Assembly: GCA_017390645.1 (NCBI GenBank)
Contig: JAFPAZ010000143.1
Span: forward strand, 1 to 5,674
Length of the DNA stretch: 5,674 nucleotides
Source of the DNA: Lachnospiraceae bacterium
Lineage (GTDB): Bacteria; Bacillota_A; Clostridia; Lachnospirales; Lachnospiraceae
Direction: 5' to 3'
Part shown: positions 5,505 through 5,674 of the stretch, piece after piece
How the letters are laid out: every line of letters begins with the position of its first letter
How positions within the stretch are numbered: position 1 is the stretch's first letter
Notes under the pieces: generated by a model
Seen by the model: only the letters and a program-made list of their open reading frames with translations
Database searches by the model: none
What the model was told of the DNA's origin: nothing
Program-made: the position numbers and the translations under genes

Positions 5505-5674
5505 TTATTGTCTTACTTTTATATGAACTTCACGCAATTGTTGCTCTGAAACTTCACCTGGAGCCCCACACATTAAGTCCTGAGCATTACCATTCATCGG
5601 GAATGCAATGACTTCACGAATATTTTCTTCATTTCTTAAAAGCATAATCATACGATCTACACCAGGAGCCATAC
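5505..5674 (-). CDS. aspS: Aspartyl-tRNA synthetase, C-terminal end
   Basis: The last 55 codons of a class II aminoacyl-tRNA synthetase that charges tRNA-Asp with aspartate in the cytoplasm; the remainder lies beyond the right edge. The visible residues [12 protein letters not shown] contain the class II motif 3 arginine (GxDR). [18 protein letters not shown] follows, with the IREVIAFP signature of bacterial AspRS, and then the [18 protein letters not shown] tail typical of the family. The stop codon is TAA at 5505-5507, followed by a strong hairpin terminator. It is on the same strand as the downstream aminopeptidase but probably separately transcribed. I cannot tell from this fragment whether the enzyme is discriminating or non-discriminating. 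Confidence 0.95.
   Translation of the reverse strand, partial: MAPGVDRMIMLLRNEENIREVIAFPMNGNAQDLMCGAPGEVSEQQLREVHIKVRQ

Overview
The window looks like chromosomal DNA from a low-G+C, spore-forming, anaerobic Firmicute, most likely a Lachnospiraceae/Clostridia relative. This rests on the AT-rich intergenic DNA, strong AAAGGA-type ribosome binding sites, TTG starts, the protein sequences, and a dipicolinate synthase pair, which is a hallmark of endospore formers. I see no phage, insertion sequence, CRISPR array, tRNA or rRNA.

Layout. Positions 1-253 (minus) hold the N-terminus of a type Ic aspartate-type aminotransferase, with a near-consensus vegetative promoter at 314-342. Facing away from it, on the plus strand, is a tightly packed three-gene cluster: dpaA (522-1298) and dpaB (1301-1897), the two subunits of dipicolinate synthase, then asnB (1903-3747), a 614-residue glutamine-hydrolysing asparagine synthetase. 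A convergent intergenic stretch (3748-3923) carries a bidirectional-looking terminator and a short unexplained segment. On the minus strand follow a complete M18 metallo-aminopeptidase (3924-5261) and, beyond a 243-bp gap, the last 55 codons of aspS (5505-5674) with its own intrinsic terminator (5453-5485).

How the genes work together. DpaA and DpaB convert the lysine-pathway intermediate made by DapA into dipicolinic acid, the calcium-chelating solute of the spore core. The asparagine synthetase starts 5 bp after dpaB, with its Shine-Dalgarno overlapping the dpaB stop, so it is probably co-expressed with the spore genes. A candidate sigma-K-type promoter (465-492) lies just upstream. The outer genes (aminotransferase, aminopeptidase, aspartyl-tRNA synthetase) are housekeeping functions.

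Nothing here is clearly a new system. The points most worth a second look are the dpaAB-asnB linkage, the short and divergent DpaA N-terminus, a perfect 11-bp-arm palindrome upstream of the aminopeptidase, and an unassigned structured segment at 3831-3923.
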